From the NCBI GenBank assembly GCA_031421935.1, contig JANOPQ010000018.1, positions 1 through 17,574 of the forward strand: a stretch of DNA of 17,574 nt, given 5' to 3'. The DNA comes from JAJTFW01 sp031421935. GTDB taxonomy: Bacteria > Bacteroidota > Bacteroidia > AKYH767-A > OLB10. The position numbers were made by a program, and so were the translations under genes. Under the pieces are notes generated by a model that saw nothing but the letters and a program-made list of their open reading frames with translations, was not told the DNA's origin and did no database searches. How positions within the stretch are numbered: the first letter of the stretch is position 1; each line of letters opens with the position of its first letter. Below, one piece after another: positions 6,669 through 14,146 of this stretch.

Positions 6669-8171
6669 TTACTCAACCGCGAAATCAACTCTGCGATTCA
6701 TCGGATTTAAAGTAGTTGCCATTGGCTCTTTCTCTCCTTTTGATTCAGTACTCAAACGAGCTGGATCAATTCCGTATTGTTTAATCAAATGATTCATTAC
6801 ATTATCAGCACGACGTTGACCTAACTTTATATTCTCATTTTCGTTACCACGGATATCACAATTTCCTGTGATTTTCAAATTTAATTTAGGGTTAGCTTGC
6901 AACACTCTTGCGATTACTAAAATACGATCGTTAAAGTTTGGTTTAACTGTAGCAGATCCTAAATCGAAGAATACAGAAGGTAAAAATCCTGTTCCGTTTT
7001 TTCCATTTGAACCACTAACACCATCTGCACCAAATTCACCTGGCTTCGCAATAGTAACTCCTTGGAAGTTTACTAATGATCCAGCACCAGTACTTGGCTC
7101 TAAATCACGACTATCAGCAACACCATCAGCATCCGTATCCATCTCTTGACCATTTGCATCTACCTTAGCTCCCTTAGGAGTAAATGGATCCGCATCTTTA
7201 CTGTCAATGATGCCGTCACCGTCTGTATCAACAGAAGTTCCATCACCATAAACTTTAGATCCTTCAACGGTACTGTTGTCTTTGTCGAATAAATCCGAAA
7301 CACCATCTTTATCTTTATCGCCACTTAAAATGTCGATCTTCTCTTTCATATCAGCAAGGTCGTTGTAAACCACTTCCATCGGATTCACCCATTCCATCGG
7401 CTTGTTCTTCTTTCCGAAAGTATAGTTAACACCAATGGTAGCCATGATATAATTGTCGTACTCAGAATATGTTTTTACTGTAGCGTCAACGTTATCAGTA
7501 AAAGTTTTACGATAATCTAATGATAAACCAACATCAAATTTGTTGATCTTGTATTTAAATCCTAGACTTAAAGGAATCATTAACTCAGTAATGTTTCCTG
7601 ATTTGCGAAGTATGCCTAATTTGGAATTCGAAGAATCAGATTTTACTTCAGCATCAAAGTTGAAGAATCCTACTCCTAAAGTTGCTACAAAATGGAAATT
7701 TTTATTTCTATTTAAAAAAGAAATATTTCCGAAATTGTAGGTCATCTCTAATGCACCTTCGTACATTGGACTTTCAAATTTAACAGGCCACTCTCGATTA
7801 CTGCTTGAACCAGAGCCAGGAAATTGAATAGGCTGGAAAGTGATAGTATCTAAATACTCCAAGTCATTCCCACCGAAACTAGAAATAATACCACGAGCTC
7901 TTAGTCCAATAGAGTGCGTAAGTTGATTGTGCACTTGTAAACCAAATGCTGGTTTTACAAAGCTACTTTCTAAGAAGCGGCTATTGTTTTGACCGCCTTT
8001 TAATAAATCACCAAGTAGATTGCTGGCACCAAAAGAAATTCCGACCGACCAACGATCGAAATCAGACTTTTTTGGTAAACCATAATTTGAACTGCTACTT
8101 GTTTCTGTTTGTGCTATTGAAGACAAACTGGTTGAAAGTAGGATAATACAGAGTAAACTTTTGATTTTCAT
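6669..8171 (-). CDS. OmpA family outer-membrane protein with TSP3 calcium-binding repeats
   Basis: A 500-residue protein starting at the ATG whose first base is 8171. This gives a clean signal peptide (MKIKSLLCIILLSTSLSSIAQ), whereas the frame upstream only adds 23 residues that do not look like a signal. Residues 35-255 alternate as beta strands of an outer-membrane barrel. Residues 285-356 carry Asp-rich thrombospondin type-3 repeats (DKDKDGVSD, DTDGDGIID, DTDADGVAD) that should bind calcium, then a Gly-rich linker. Residues 398-500 are an OmpA/MotB peptidoglycan-binding domain (FFDLGSATVKP, TGNCDIRGNEN, GQRRADNVMNHL, NRRVDFAV) keeping the usual Asp (439) and Arg (454). The protein likely tethers the outer membrane to the cell wall. 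It has its own -7 element and a terminator, so it is probably transcribed alone. Confidence 0.92.
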   Translation of the reverse strand: MKIKSLLCIILLSTSLSSIAQTETSSSSNYGLPKKSDFDRWSVGISFGASNLLGDLLKGGQNNSRFLESSFVKPAFGLQVHNQLTHSIGLRARGIISSFGGNDLEYLDTITFQPIQFPGSGSSSNREWPVKFESPMYEGALEMTYNFGNISFLNRNKNFHFVATLGVGFFNFDAEVKSDSSNSKLGILRKSGNITELMIPLSLGFKYKINKFDVGLSLDYRKTFTDNVDATVKTYSEYDNYIMATIGVNYTFGKKNKPMEWVNPMEVVYNDLADMKEKIDILSGDKDKDGVSDLFDKDNSTVEGSKVYGDGTSVDTDGDGIIDSKDADPFTPKGAKVDANGQEMDTDADGVADSRDLEPSTGAGSLVNFQGVTIAKPGEFGADGVSGSNGKNGTGFLPSVFFDLGSATVKPNFNDRILVIARVLQANPKLNLKITGNCDIRGNENENIKLGQRRADNVMNHLIKQYGIDPARLSTESKGEKEPMATTLNPMNRRVDFAVE

Positions 8172-8195
8172 GCGCAAGCAATTTTTATTAGGATG

Positions 8196-8203
8196 CAAAA
8201 CTA
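8196..8203 (-). promoter_or_regulatory. TAnnTTTG -7 element of the OmpA gene
   Basis: On the minus strand TAGTTTTG ends 24 nt upstream of the ATG at 8171, which supports that start and not the longer frame. No convincing -33 TTTG is visible. Confidence 0.45.
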
Positions 8204-8261
8204 AGTAAACAAAAGTAATCTCCCTAATTTGAATTAACAAGAACCTATTAAATTAACCTTC

Positions 8262-8906
8262 TCAGGGGCAAATGTTTAGCACCTTTGTCGGGTGATCGTT
8301 TTGCAATAATTCAAGAATATAAAGAAGATCATTGTGTTCATTAACAAAATCTAATTGATCAGACTCAAGGATAATTACTCTTTGGTTTTCAAGTGATTGA
8401 AGGTGATTCAGGTATTGCTCACTCACTTGATCTAGATATTCAGCCGGAATACTTTTTTCGTATGACCGTCCTCTCAAATTGATATTTTGAAGGAGCAATT
8501 CGGTCTTTTTATGAAGATATAGTATTAAGTCTGGCTTTTGAAGATCCTTCGCGATAAGATCATAAAATCGATTGAATAGATCCATCTCCGCACCTTTTAA
8601 ATTTACTCGAGCAAAGAGTAAACTTTTTTCGAAGATATAATCTCCAATAAGCAGTTGTCCTTTTTCAATTGCTTTCCGTTGTTCACTTAATATCTGCTGA
8701 AAACGTTCTGCTAAAAATGACATTTCTAATGGAAAAGCAAATCGTTCAGGTTGTTCGTAAAACTGTGGGAGGAAAGTATTTTCTGCAAATTCTTCTAATA
8801 CTAATGCCGAATTAAACTTGGTAGATAATATTTTTGCAAGCGAAGTTTTACCAGCTCCAATATTTCCCTCTATAGCAATGTATTGATAAGGCATCGATTT
8901 ACTCAT
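8262..8906 (-). CDS. Deoxynucleoside kinase
   Basis: A 214-residue cytoplasmic kinase of the dNK (deoxyadenosine/deoxyguanosine/deoxycytidine kinase) family, which phosphorylates salvaged deoxynucleosides to monophosphates. The P-loop is GNIGAGKTS (14-22), followed by LEEFAENTFLPQFY and FPLEMSFLAERFQQ, which shape the nucleoside site. LILYLHKKTELLLQNINLRGRSYE carries the Arg-rich lid and RGRS motif. Length is normal for bacterial dNKs. The start lies 2 nt after the folK stop codon, so the two are translationally coupled in one operon. A second in-frame Met at residue 5 is possible. Sequence alone does not fix whether purine or pyrimidine deoxynucleosides are preferred. The folK-dNK pairing is, to my recollection, common in Bacteroidota. 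Confidence 0.88.
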   Translation of the reverse strand: MSKSMPYQYIAIEGNIGAGKTSLAKILSTKFNSALVLEEFAENTFLPQFYEQPERFAFPLEMSFLAERFQQILSEQRKAIEKGQLLIGDYIFEKSLLFARVNLKGAEMDLFNRFYDLIAKDLQKPDLILYLHKKTELLLQNINLRGRSYEKSIPAEYLDQVSEQYLNHLQSLENQRVIILESDQLDFVNEHNDLLYILELLQNDHPTKVLNICP

Positions 8907-8908
8907 AA

Positions 8909-9400
8909 TTAAGGGGCTGTATATAAGTTAACTCGACCAGCATCTTCGCAGTGAGTAAGCATCCACTGATTGCTTTTACCTGAAACAGAATGAATATGAT
9001 CTGGAAGAATTTCACATAGGGGAATTAAAGTAAATCGCCGAGATGCAATTCCTGCATGTGGAATCATCAATTGATCGTCTTTATAAACGATGTCGTCAAA
9101 ATAAAGTATGTCAATATCTAAAGTACGTGGACCCCATTTCTCCATTCTAATTCTTCCTGCACTTTGTTCTATAGTAAGTAAAGTCTTTAGTAATGCGATG
9201 GGATTAAGCGCAGTTTCAACGAGAACCACTTTATTAAGAAAATCCGATTGATCCTTTTTGCCCCACGCTTCACTGGCATAAATGGAAGAAGCTTCCTTGA
9301 TTTGCCCTGCCCATTTTGAAATTTCATTTTCGGCAAATGTCAAGTTTTGTAATGAATCTCCTTCATTACTACCCAAGAGTAAAACCGCTTGATGTAACAT
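8909..9400 (-). CDS. folK: 2-amino-4-hydroxy-6-hydroxymethyldihydropteridine diphosphokinase (HPPK)
   Basis: A 163-residue HPPK that transfers pyrophosphate from ATP to 6-hydroxymethyl-7,8-dihydropterin in folate synthesis, in the cytoplasm. Family hallmarks are the N-terminal LLLGSNEGDSLQNL, the SSIYASEAWG loop, FLNKVVLVET, and the signature KWGPRTLDIDILYFDD (89-103). Asp95 and Asp97 are positioned as the two magnesium-binding aspartates of the E. coli enzyme. PHAGIASRRFTLIPL matches the conserved P-H-x(4)-R-x-F-x-L-x-P-L element. It is the first gene of a two-gene operon with the deoxynucleoside kinase. A TAnnTTTG element ends only 4 nt before its ATG. Confidence 0.95.
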   Translation of the reverse strand: MLHQAVLLLGSNEGDSLQNLTFAENEISKWAGQIKEASSIYASEAWGKKDQSDFLNKVVLVETALNPIALLKTLLTIEQSAGRIRMEKWGPRTLDIDILYFDDIVYKDDQLMIPHAGIASRRFTLIPLCEILPDHIHSVSGKSNQWMLTHCEDAGRVNLYTAP

Positions 9401-9404
9401 AATG

Positions 9405-9412
9405 CAAAGATA
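9405..9412 (-). promoter_or_regulatory. TAnnTTTG -7 element of the folK operon
   Basis: On the minus strand TATCTTTG ends 4 nt before the folK ATG (9400). With a Bacteroidota transcription start expected a few nucleotides downstream, the mRNA would begin at or very near the start codon. Confidence 0.5.
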
Positions 9413-9588
9413 CGTTTATATGTTTTTTGAAGTCTTTCAATTCGCAATTTGTGAATAAACTAACAGAAAAATGAATTTCAGGGAAAGTGTTCACGAGCGT
9501 GAAAAAGAAAAGAATGCCACTTGAGATAATTGGAGATGAATCATTCAACTCTAGACAAAAAAGTATAATTGAGCACACTTGAGTTTAG

Positions 9589-9621
9589 CCCCTCTCCCTT
9601 TGGAGAGGGGTTGGGGAGAGG
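9589..9621. repeat. REP-like GC-rich hairpin repeat
   Basis: A perfect 9-bp stem, CCCCTCTCC (9589-9597) and GGAGAGGGG (9602-9610), with a CTTT loop is followed by TTGGGGAGAGG, a second copy of the G-rich arm. This C/T then G/A layout resembles REP-type intergenic repeats found in many bacteria. It is far more GC-rich than its surroundings. It lies in the gene-free stretch 9413-9729, 3' of the DUF6265 gene and upstream of folK. I see nothing else supportable in that stretch. Confidence 0.55.
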
Positions 9622-9729
9622 CTTGATCATTAATGTTTCTATGATTTATTTTAATTCGAATAATAGTATTATTGATCAAACTTTCTAATTGGGAAGCCTT
9701 GCGACAAACACATGAAGCAACGAATTTTT

Positions 9730-10221
9730 TTATTTATAGCGAGTAAAATTAAACTCCATACTATTAGTTTTATCTGGATTGTCAGAGTTGCTGATTACTG
9801 CTTTAAGCTGATTCTCGGAAATTCTTTTGTAAGTTATAAATTTAGGAAAATCGTTTTTCTCATTGTAGAACATCCAATAGTTTGAGGTTTGTAAAATCAT
9901 GTTAAAACGCATTGGTTTATCTCCATGTTGCGATTTTACAGTGGGTTCATAAATAATGGTTTGTGCATCGGCATACACTCGAAGAAATTCACTGTGTACC
10001 GAATCTTTATTTTGTTTGATTACCCACGACTCGCCTTTTAAAGTTCCATCTTCCATTAACTCCCAACGCTCAAAGAGGGTGTCTTGCTTTTGTACGGTGT
10101 ACCATGTTCCTTTCCATTCCAAAAGTTCGGATGGAATTGCTTGAGCATAGCTATCACTAGTTGTCGAAATAACAAGGAAAGAAAAGATAAATAGGATAGA
10201 GTAGGATGGATATGATTTCAT
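9730..10221 (-). CDS. DUF6265 domain secreted protein
   Basis: A 163-residue protein from the ATG with first base at 10221. It begins with an export signal (about residues 1-27, ending DSYAQ) and one small domain. The domain has the pattern I associate with DUF6265: WKGTWYTVQ near the N-terminus, then ERWELMEDGTLKGESWVI, FLRVYADAQTIIYEP and the conserved NDFPKFITYKR near the C-terminus. The fold is probably a lipocalin-like barrel of periplasmic location, with no known activity. A longer frame starting at 10263 would overlap the divergent gene at 10248 and would bury the signal peptide, so the shorter start is chosen. The divergent gap is only 26 bp. Confidence 0.75.
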   Translation of the reverse strand: MKSYPSYSILFIFSFLVISTTSDSYAQAIPSELLEWKGTWYTVQKQDTLFERWELMEDGTLKGESWVIKQNKDSVHSEFLRVYADAQTIIYEPTVKSQHGDKPMRFNMILQTSNYWMFYNEKNDFPKFITYKRISENQLKAVISNSDNPDKTNSMEFNFTRYK

Positions 10222-10226
10222 TGTTC

Positions 10227-10234
10227 TAAATTTG
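10227..10234 (+). promoter_or_regulatory. TAnnTTTG -7 element of the TRIC-type channel gene
   Basis: TAAATTTG ends 13 nt before the ATG at 10248. On the opposite strand TATCTTTA, one base off consensus, covers 10241-10248, 19 nt before the DUF6265 ATG. The two divergent promoters would face each other within about 30 bp. Confidence 0.4.
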
Positions 10235-10247
10235 CCAGTATAAAGAT

Positions 10248-10895
10248 ATGGAAAGTCTTTCATTGATCACCTTCATTGAAGCAGCTGCCGTTATGGTGAG
10301 CTCAGTATCAGGTATGATAAAAGCTTCGGAGAAAAAGATGGACCTCGTAGGAGCCTACAGTGTAGCCTTGTTGGTTTGTTTTGGTGGAGGTACCTTGCGT
10401 GATATTCTTTTAAATCGTCGACCGTTTTTCTGGGTGGAGAATGAAATTTATCTTTTTATTGTGCTGTTGGTCACCATCGCCTTTGTTTATATTCCCTCTG
10501 TACATAATCTAACAAAATTATTGCATCGTCGTACCAATACAGTGGAAGCAATTGGTTTGGGGTTGTTCAGTATATCCGGATTATTTGCTGCTTTGAATTT
10601 GGGAATGCCTCTTTTTTCTTCTTCTTTGATGGGCGTAATCACCGGTGTTGCTGGTGGTGTATTTAGAGACATTGTAATCAATGAAATTCCAGTCATCTTT
10701 AAGTTCAAAGGCGGACTCTATGCTGTCGCTTCTTTTATTGGATGTTGGATTTGTATCTTCTTCGTTTTTTTCTTCGATGCTGCTTTTCTCGGATTTATTA
10801 TAGGAACCGTTTCCATCATTGGAATCAGATTAACGTCCGTTTATTTCGGACTCAAACTTCCAAAACCATTATGGGTGACTGAGGATGAAGAGTAA
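10248..10895 (+). CDS. TRIC-type cation channel family protein (UPF0126, YadS-like)
   Basis: A 215-residue integral inner-membrane protein with about seven hydrophobic segments and an internal duplication. Each half carries a Gly-rich signature: FGGGTLRDILLNRRPFFWV (about 45-63) and GVAGGVFRDIVINEIPVIF (about 131-149). This GGxxRD pattern and length match the bacterial UPF0126/TRIC family, whose members form homotrimeric monovalent-cation channels. The ATG at 10248 is directly preceded by a -7 promoter element, and the first transmembrane segment begins within ten residues. It is divergent from the DUF6265 gene. The physiological role in bacteria is not settled. TTTTAGC heptads follow 66 nt after the stop. 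Confidence 0.88.
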   Translation: MESLSLITFIEAAAVMVSSVSGMIKASEKKMDLVGAYSVALLVCFGGGTLRDILLNRRPFFWVENEIYLFIVLLVTIAFVYIPSVHNLTKLLHRRTNTVEAIGLGLFSISGLFAALNLGMPLFSSSLMGVITGVAGGVFRDIVINEIPVIFKFKGGLYAVASFIGCWICIFFVFFFDAAFLGFIIGTVSIIGIRLTSVYFGLKLPKPLWVTEDEE

Positions 10896-10961
10896 GTAAG
10901 CGTTTCGTGATTAGATTGTTTTTCGAGAATAAATAATTTACACTTCGAATAGTTGTAGGGA

Positions 10962-10996
10962 TTTTAGCTTTTAGCTTTTAGCTTTTAGCTTTTAGC
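10962..10996 (+). repeat. Five perfect TTTTAGC heptad repeats
   Basis: TTTTAGC is repeated five times without error or phase shift, 66 nt after the stop codon of the TRIC-type gene and in its sense orientation. A 44-bp mixed sequence separates it from the complementary-sense heptad array at 11041. I found no open frame in 10896-11139. Confidence 0.9.
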
Positions 10997-11040
10997 CTCT
11001 GCCTCTGTTTCTAGCTGCTATCATCTACAAAACATATAAA

Positions 11041-11131
11041 ATCTAACAACTAACAACTAACATCTAACAACTAACAACTAACATCTAACATCTAACAACT
11101 ATCATCTAACATCTAACAACTAACAACTAAC
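11041..11131 (-). repeat. Thirteen in-phase A(A/T)CTAAC heptads
   Basis: The array is 13 uninterrupted heptads, either ATCTAAC or AACTAAC, with one variant AACTATC as the ninth. Read on the minus strand these are GTTAG(A/T)T units that begin 8 nt after the stop codon of the DPP-IV gene, so they lie in that gene's 3' untranslated region. No spacer-repeat structure of CRISPR type is present. There is no conventional terminator between the DPP-IV stop and the array. Confidence 0.92.
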
Positions 11132-11139
11132 AACCTTCC

Positions 11140-13329
11140 CTATAAATTCTTCACAAAATGATTCGTCATCATCGTATAGAGATGCAATCTTGTTGTCCCG
11201 CCACGAATGCTATGATTTTTGTTGGGGTAAATGAATAAATCAAATTGTTTATTCGCTTTCACAAGAGCCGTCACAAAATCCATACTATTTTGCATGTGTA
11301 CATTATCATCCGTTGATCCGTGTATTAGCAATAATTTCCCTTTTAAATCTTTTGCGAAGTTGATGGGCGAATTGTCATCATACCCTTTTGCATTTTCTTG
11401 CGGTGTTTGTAAATATCGCTCTGTGTAAATGCTATCGTAGAATCTCCAATTGGTAACAGGAGCAACCGCAATTCCTGCTTTGAACATTCCATTTCCTTTG
11501 GTCATTAAAAGTGAAGTCAAGTAACCACCAAAACTCCATCCCCAAATACCAATTCGATCACTATCCACAAATGGTTTTTTCTTGATGAAGTTGGCAGCGC
11601 TCAACTGATCTTTTAATCCAAGATTACCCATGTCTTTGTAAATGCAATTTGCAAATTCCAATCCTCTGCCTGGAGTTCCTCGGTTATCAAAACTAACTAC
11701 AATGTATCCTTTTTGTGCGAGCATTTGATGCCATAAGTAGTAGGGGACATCCCAACTGTTGGTTACGGTCTGTTTTCCAGGACCGCCATACATATGCATT
11801 AATACAGGATACTTTTTTGTTGCATTAAAATCAGGTGGTAAAATCATCCATCCATAGAGACGCGTACCATCTTCTGTGAGAAAACTTACCGTGTCAATTT
11901 TTCCAAGATGATAACTTGCTAAAGCTTTTCTGGTGGCTGCATTGTCTTCTAATGTACGTAATAATTTTCCGTCGTTTTGATTCAATGTGCAGGTAAAAGG
12001 AGTATCAAAACTAGAGTAGGTATCGGCGAAGTATTTTAATCCAGAGCTAAATTCTGCTTTGTGAATTCCCGCAACTGTTGTCAATTCTTTTTTCTTTCCA
12101 CTGAGTGTGCTGGAATAAATATGTCTTTCCAATGGACTTCTTTCCGCACTCTGATAATAGACGGTGTTTGACTTCTCATCAAATCCAAAATATTGAGTAA
12201 CATCAAAATTGCCCGATGTAATTTGTTTTATCATTTTTCCATCAATGCCGTACAGGTAAATATGATTATACCCATTGCGTGTTGAAGTCCAGATAAAGCG
12301 CTTGCCATCTTTTAAAAAAGTTAAATCATCCGTGATTTCAATAAACGATTTATTTTGTTCATTCAGTACCACGCTACTTTTACCAGTAGAAACAGAATAA
12401 AGAATTAACTCCAATTGATTTTGATGACGATTGGTTCTTTGAAAACTTAATACGTCTGCATTTTGTGTCCATTTAACTCTTGGAATGTATTCCCAATCCG
12501 CATCCGTTTTAAAAATTTCTGTGGCTTTGTTACTCACCAAATTGTAGCTATACAAGGCTACAATAGAGTTTTTCTCACCCGCTTTAGGATATTTATATAG
12601 TTCTTCCTTCGGATAAAGTTCGCCGTAAGTTGTGAGGTTAAATTCCTTTACATCACTTTCATTAAATTGATAGTAAGAAATATTATTTCCATCCGCTGAC
12701 CATCCAAAAGCTACATCCATTGAAAATTCTTCCTCGTAAACCCAATCGGTAGCGCCATTAATAATTTTATTCTTTACGCCATCCGTAGTAATTGCTTTTT
12801 CTACTTTCGATTTTGTGTCCCAAATAAAAAGATTGTTTTCTCGAACATAAGCCAACTTACTTCCATCAGGAGAAAATGTACCATACATAGATTTGCCATT
12901 GTTGGTTACTTTAAAAAGTTTGTTGTTGTCTCTATCAAAAAGATAATAATCCTCTCTTGTGGAATGTCGATAGATCGATTCTGAATTCACACTCAGTAAA
13001 ATTTTTCTTTCATCTGCACTGAATAAATACGAGCTAAATTCAATCGCTTCTTTAAAAGCGAAAAGTTGTGAAGGACGTAAAATGGTATCTACTGCTTTTC
13101 CCGTGCTAAAACTATATTGAATAATGTATTTTTCTTTCCCGATGGTTTCTGTGCTCGTATAAAAATCGTCGTTATTCATGGATTTAAATCCACCAATGGT
13201 TCTTGCAAAAAGGGTTGAGCTACCATAAATATCTTCCACTTTAAGCATTCCTTCTTGGGCATTTACGGATAGGAAGGGAAGGTAAGAGAGTAAAAGTATT
13301 GAAACAATGGTTTTTAAGTGGATTGGCAT
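11140..13329 (-). CDS. Dipeptidyl peptidase IV family serine peptidase (S9B)
   Basis: A 729-residue exported peptidase with signal peptide MPIHLKTIVSILLLSYLPFLSVNAQ. Residues about 75-460 form the eight-bladed propeller of the DPP-IV N-terminal domain, including DWVYEEEFSM with the glutamates (199-200) that hold the substrate's free N-terminus in DPP-IV. The C-terminal alpha/beta-hydrolase domain carries the catalytic triad: Ser599 in GWSFGGY, Asp674 in GSTDDNVH, and His706 in KNHSIRGG. These fit removal of X-Pro or X-Ala dipeptides from peptides in the periplasm. Length is normal for bacterial DPP-IV. It is divergent from the DUF4412-like gene (81 bp between starts), and has a -7 element 19 nt upstream. 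Its 3' end runs into a heptad repeat array. Confidence 0.95.
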   Translation of the reverse strand: MPIHLKTIVSILLLSYLPFLSVNAQEGMLKVEDIYGSSTLFARTIGGFKSMNNDDFYTSTETIGKEKYIIQYSFSTGKAVDTILRPSQLFAFKEAIEFSSYLFSADERKILLSVNSESIYRHSTREDYYLFDRDNNKLFKVTNNGKSMYGTFSPDGSKLAYVRENNLFIWDTKSKVEKAITTDGVKNKIINGATDWVYEEEFSMDVAFGWSADGNNISYYQFNESDVKEFNLTTYGELYPKEELYKYPKAGEKNSIVALYSYNLVSNKATEIFKTDADWEYIPRVKWTQNADVLSFQRTNRHQNQLELILYSVSTGKSSVVLNEQNKSFIEITDDLTFLKDGKRFIWTSTRNGYNHIYLYGIDGKMIKQITSGNFDVTQYFGFDEKSNTVYYQSAERSPLERHIYSSTLSGKKKELTTVAGIHKAEFSSGLKYFADTYSSFDTPFTCTLNQNDGKLLRTLEDNAATRKALASYHLGKIDTVSFLTEDGTRLYGWMILPPDFNATKKYPVLMHMYGGPGKQTVTNSWDVPYYLWHQMLAQKGYIVVSFDNRGTPGRGLEFANCIYKDMGNLGLKDQLSAANFIKKKPFVDSDRIGIWGWSFGGYLTSLLMTKGNGMFKAGIAVAPVTNWRFYDSIYTERYLQTPQENAKGYDDNSPINFAKDLKGKLLLIHGSTDDNVHMQNSMDFVTALVKANKQFDLFIYPNKNHSIRGGTTRLHLYTMMTNHFVKNL

Positions 13330-13348
13330 ATGATTATTATTTGTTCCT

Positions 13349-13356
13349 CAAACTTA
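13349..13356 (-). promoter_or_regulatory. TAnnTTTG -7 element of the DPP-IV gene
   Basis: On the minus strand TAAGTTTG ends 19 nt before the DPP-IV start codon. The upstream region is T-rich without a clear -33 TTTG. Confidence 0.45.
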
Positions 13357-13398
13357 CGAAAAATAAAAATTCTATAGGTTGATTTGAGAGCTAAATGA

Positions 13399-13406
13399 TA
13401 TCTTTG
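13399..13406 (+). promoter_or_regulatory. TAnnTTTG -7 element of the DUF4412-like gene
   Basis: TATCTTTG ends 4 nt before the ATG at 13411, and a TTG lies 17 bp upstream (13379-13381). This is the same sequence and spacing as the folK promoter and again implies a leaderless or near-leaderless message. Confidence 0.5.
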
Positions 13407-13410
13407 TTTT

Positions 13411-14079
13411 ATGAAAAACATCCTATTCAATTGCCGCTTCCAGTTCGTAATCGCATTAACATTGTTTTTATCCTTTAATTCTCTAGCTCAAGGACCTAGT
13501 GGATATATAAAATATAATATGTCTTATACAGAATCGAGCATGACGAAGGAAGAGTTAGAAATGATGCCTGAAGAAACGGAAATGTGGTTCAAAGGAGATC
13601 TAGTAAAGCTAAGAATGCCTATGGGAATGGGAATGCAAAGCGATGTATTGATCTTGAAGGATAAAGTGGTACTGTTGATGGATTTGATGGGGAATAAACT
13701 AGCCATGGAATCTACTAAAACAGAAGTAGAAAAACAAAATTCTGCTTCCAAAAAAGCAGTTGTTAAGCTAGTAGATGGAGAAACAAAAAAGGTAGCTGGG
13801 TATGATTGCAAAAAGGCAATTTTAAGTACTCCCGGCGAAAAAGATATGATTGTATGGTATTCTGACAAAATTAAGTCGAATGGGTCATGGTACTTTCAGA
13901 TGTCTGAAATTAAAGGTTTCCCTCTTGAATTTTCAATGAAAACAGGAGAAATGAGTGTAAGAATGGCCGCGAAAGAAGTTAGAATGGAGAATGTAGATGA
14001 TGCTGAGTTTACCGTATCTTCTGATTATAAGGTGATGTCGCAAGCCGATATGATGAAAATGATGGGTGGAAGCAAGTAA
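13411..14079 (+). CDS. DUF4412-like secreted protein, Met-rich
   Basis: A 222-residue protein with a signal peptide ending near SLAQ (residue 27) and no membrane segment afterwards, so it is likely periplasmic or secreted. The pattern of a GYIKYNMSYTE first strand, WFKGDLVKLRM, LMDLMGNKLAM, VAGYDCKKAIL, IVWYSDKI and GFPLEFSM is that of the DUF4412/GLPGLI-like beta-rich proteins common in Bacteroidota. Their function is unknown. Methionine is unusually frequent, notably MPMGMGMQ (about 69-76) and MMKMMGG at the C-terminus. This could favour soft-metal binding, but hydrophobic packing is equally possible. It is divergent from the DPP-IV gene. A TAnnTTTG element ends 4 nt before the start. Confidence 0.8.
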   Translation: MKNILFNCRFQFVIALTLFLSFNSLAQGPSGYIKYNMSYTESSMTKEELEMMPEETEMWFKGDLVKLRMPMGMGMQSDVLILKDKVVLLMDLMGNKLAMESTKTEVEKQNSASKKAVVKLVDGETKKVAGYDCKKAILSTPGEKDMIVWYSDKIKSNGSWYFQMSEIKGFPLEFSMKTGEMSVRMAAKEVRMENVDDAEFTVSSDYKVMSQADMMKMMGGSK

Positions 14080-14085
14080 AATAAA

Positions 14086-14117
14086 TTTGCAACATATTTG
14101 AAATTCTAGTATTTTTG
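14086..14117 (+). promoter_or_regulatory. Full Bacteroidota promoter (-33 TTTG, -7 TAnnTTTG) for the SdpI-family gene
   Basis: TTTG at 14086-14089, a 20-bp spacer and TATTTTTG at 14110-14117 match both consensus boxes and the expected spacing. It starts 7 nt after the upstream stop codon and lies 29 nt before the ATG at 14147. It overlaps or precedes the alternative TTG start at 14120, which therefore should not be used. Confidence 0.65.
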
Positions 14118-14146
14118 CTTTGAATAACCCCTCATTTTCGGTTTTT

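Noticed and set aside
9369..9578. Minus-strand open frame of 69 codons upstream of folK
   Set aside because: It overlaps the folK start and its promoter element and has no recognisable features.
10962..10996. Telomere-like repeat
   Set aside because: TTTTAGC resembles telomeric heptads only superficially; it is internal, short and flanked by ordinary genes.
11041..11131. CRISPR array
   Set aside because: The units are 7 bp tandem repeats with no spacers, and no cas gene is present.
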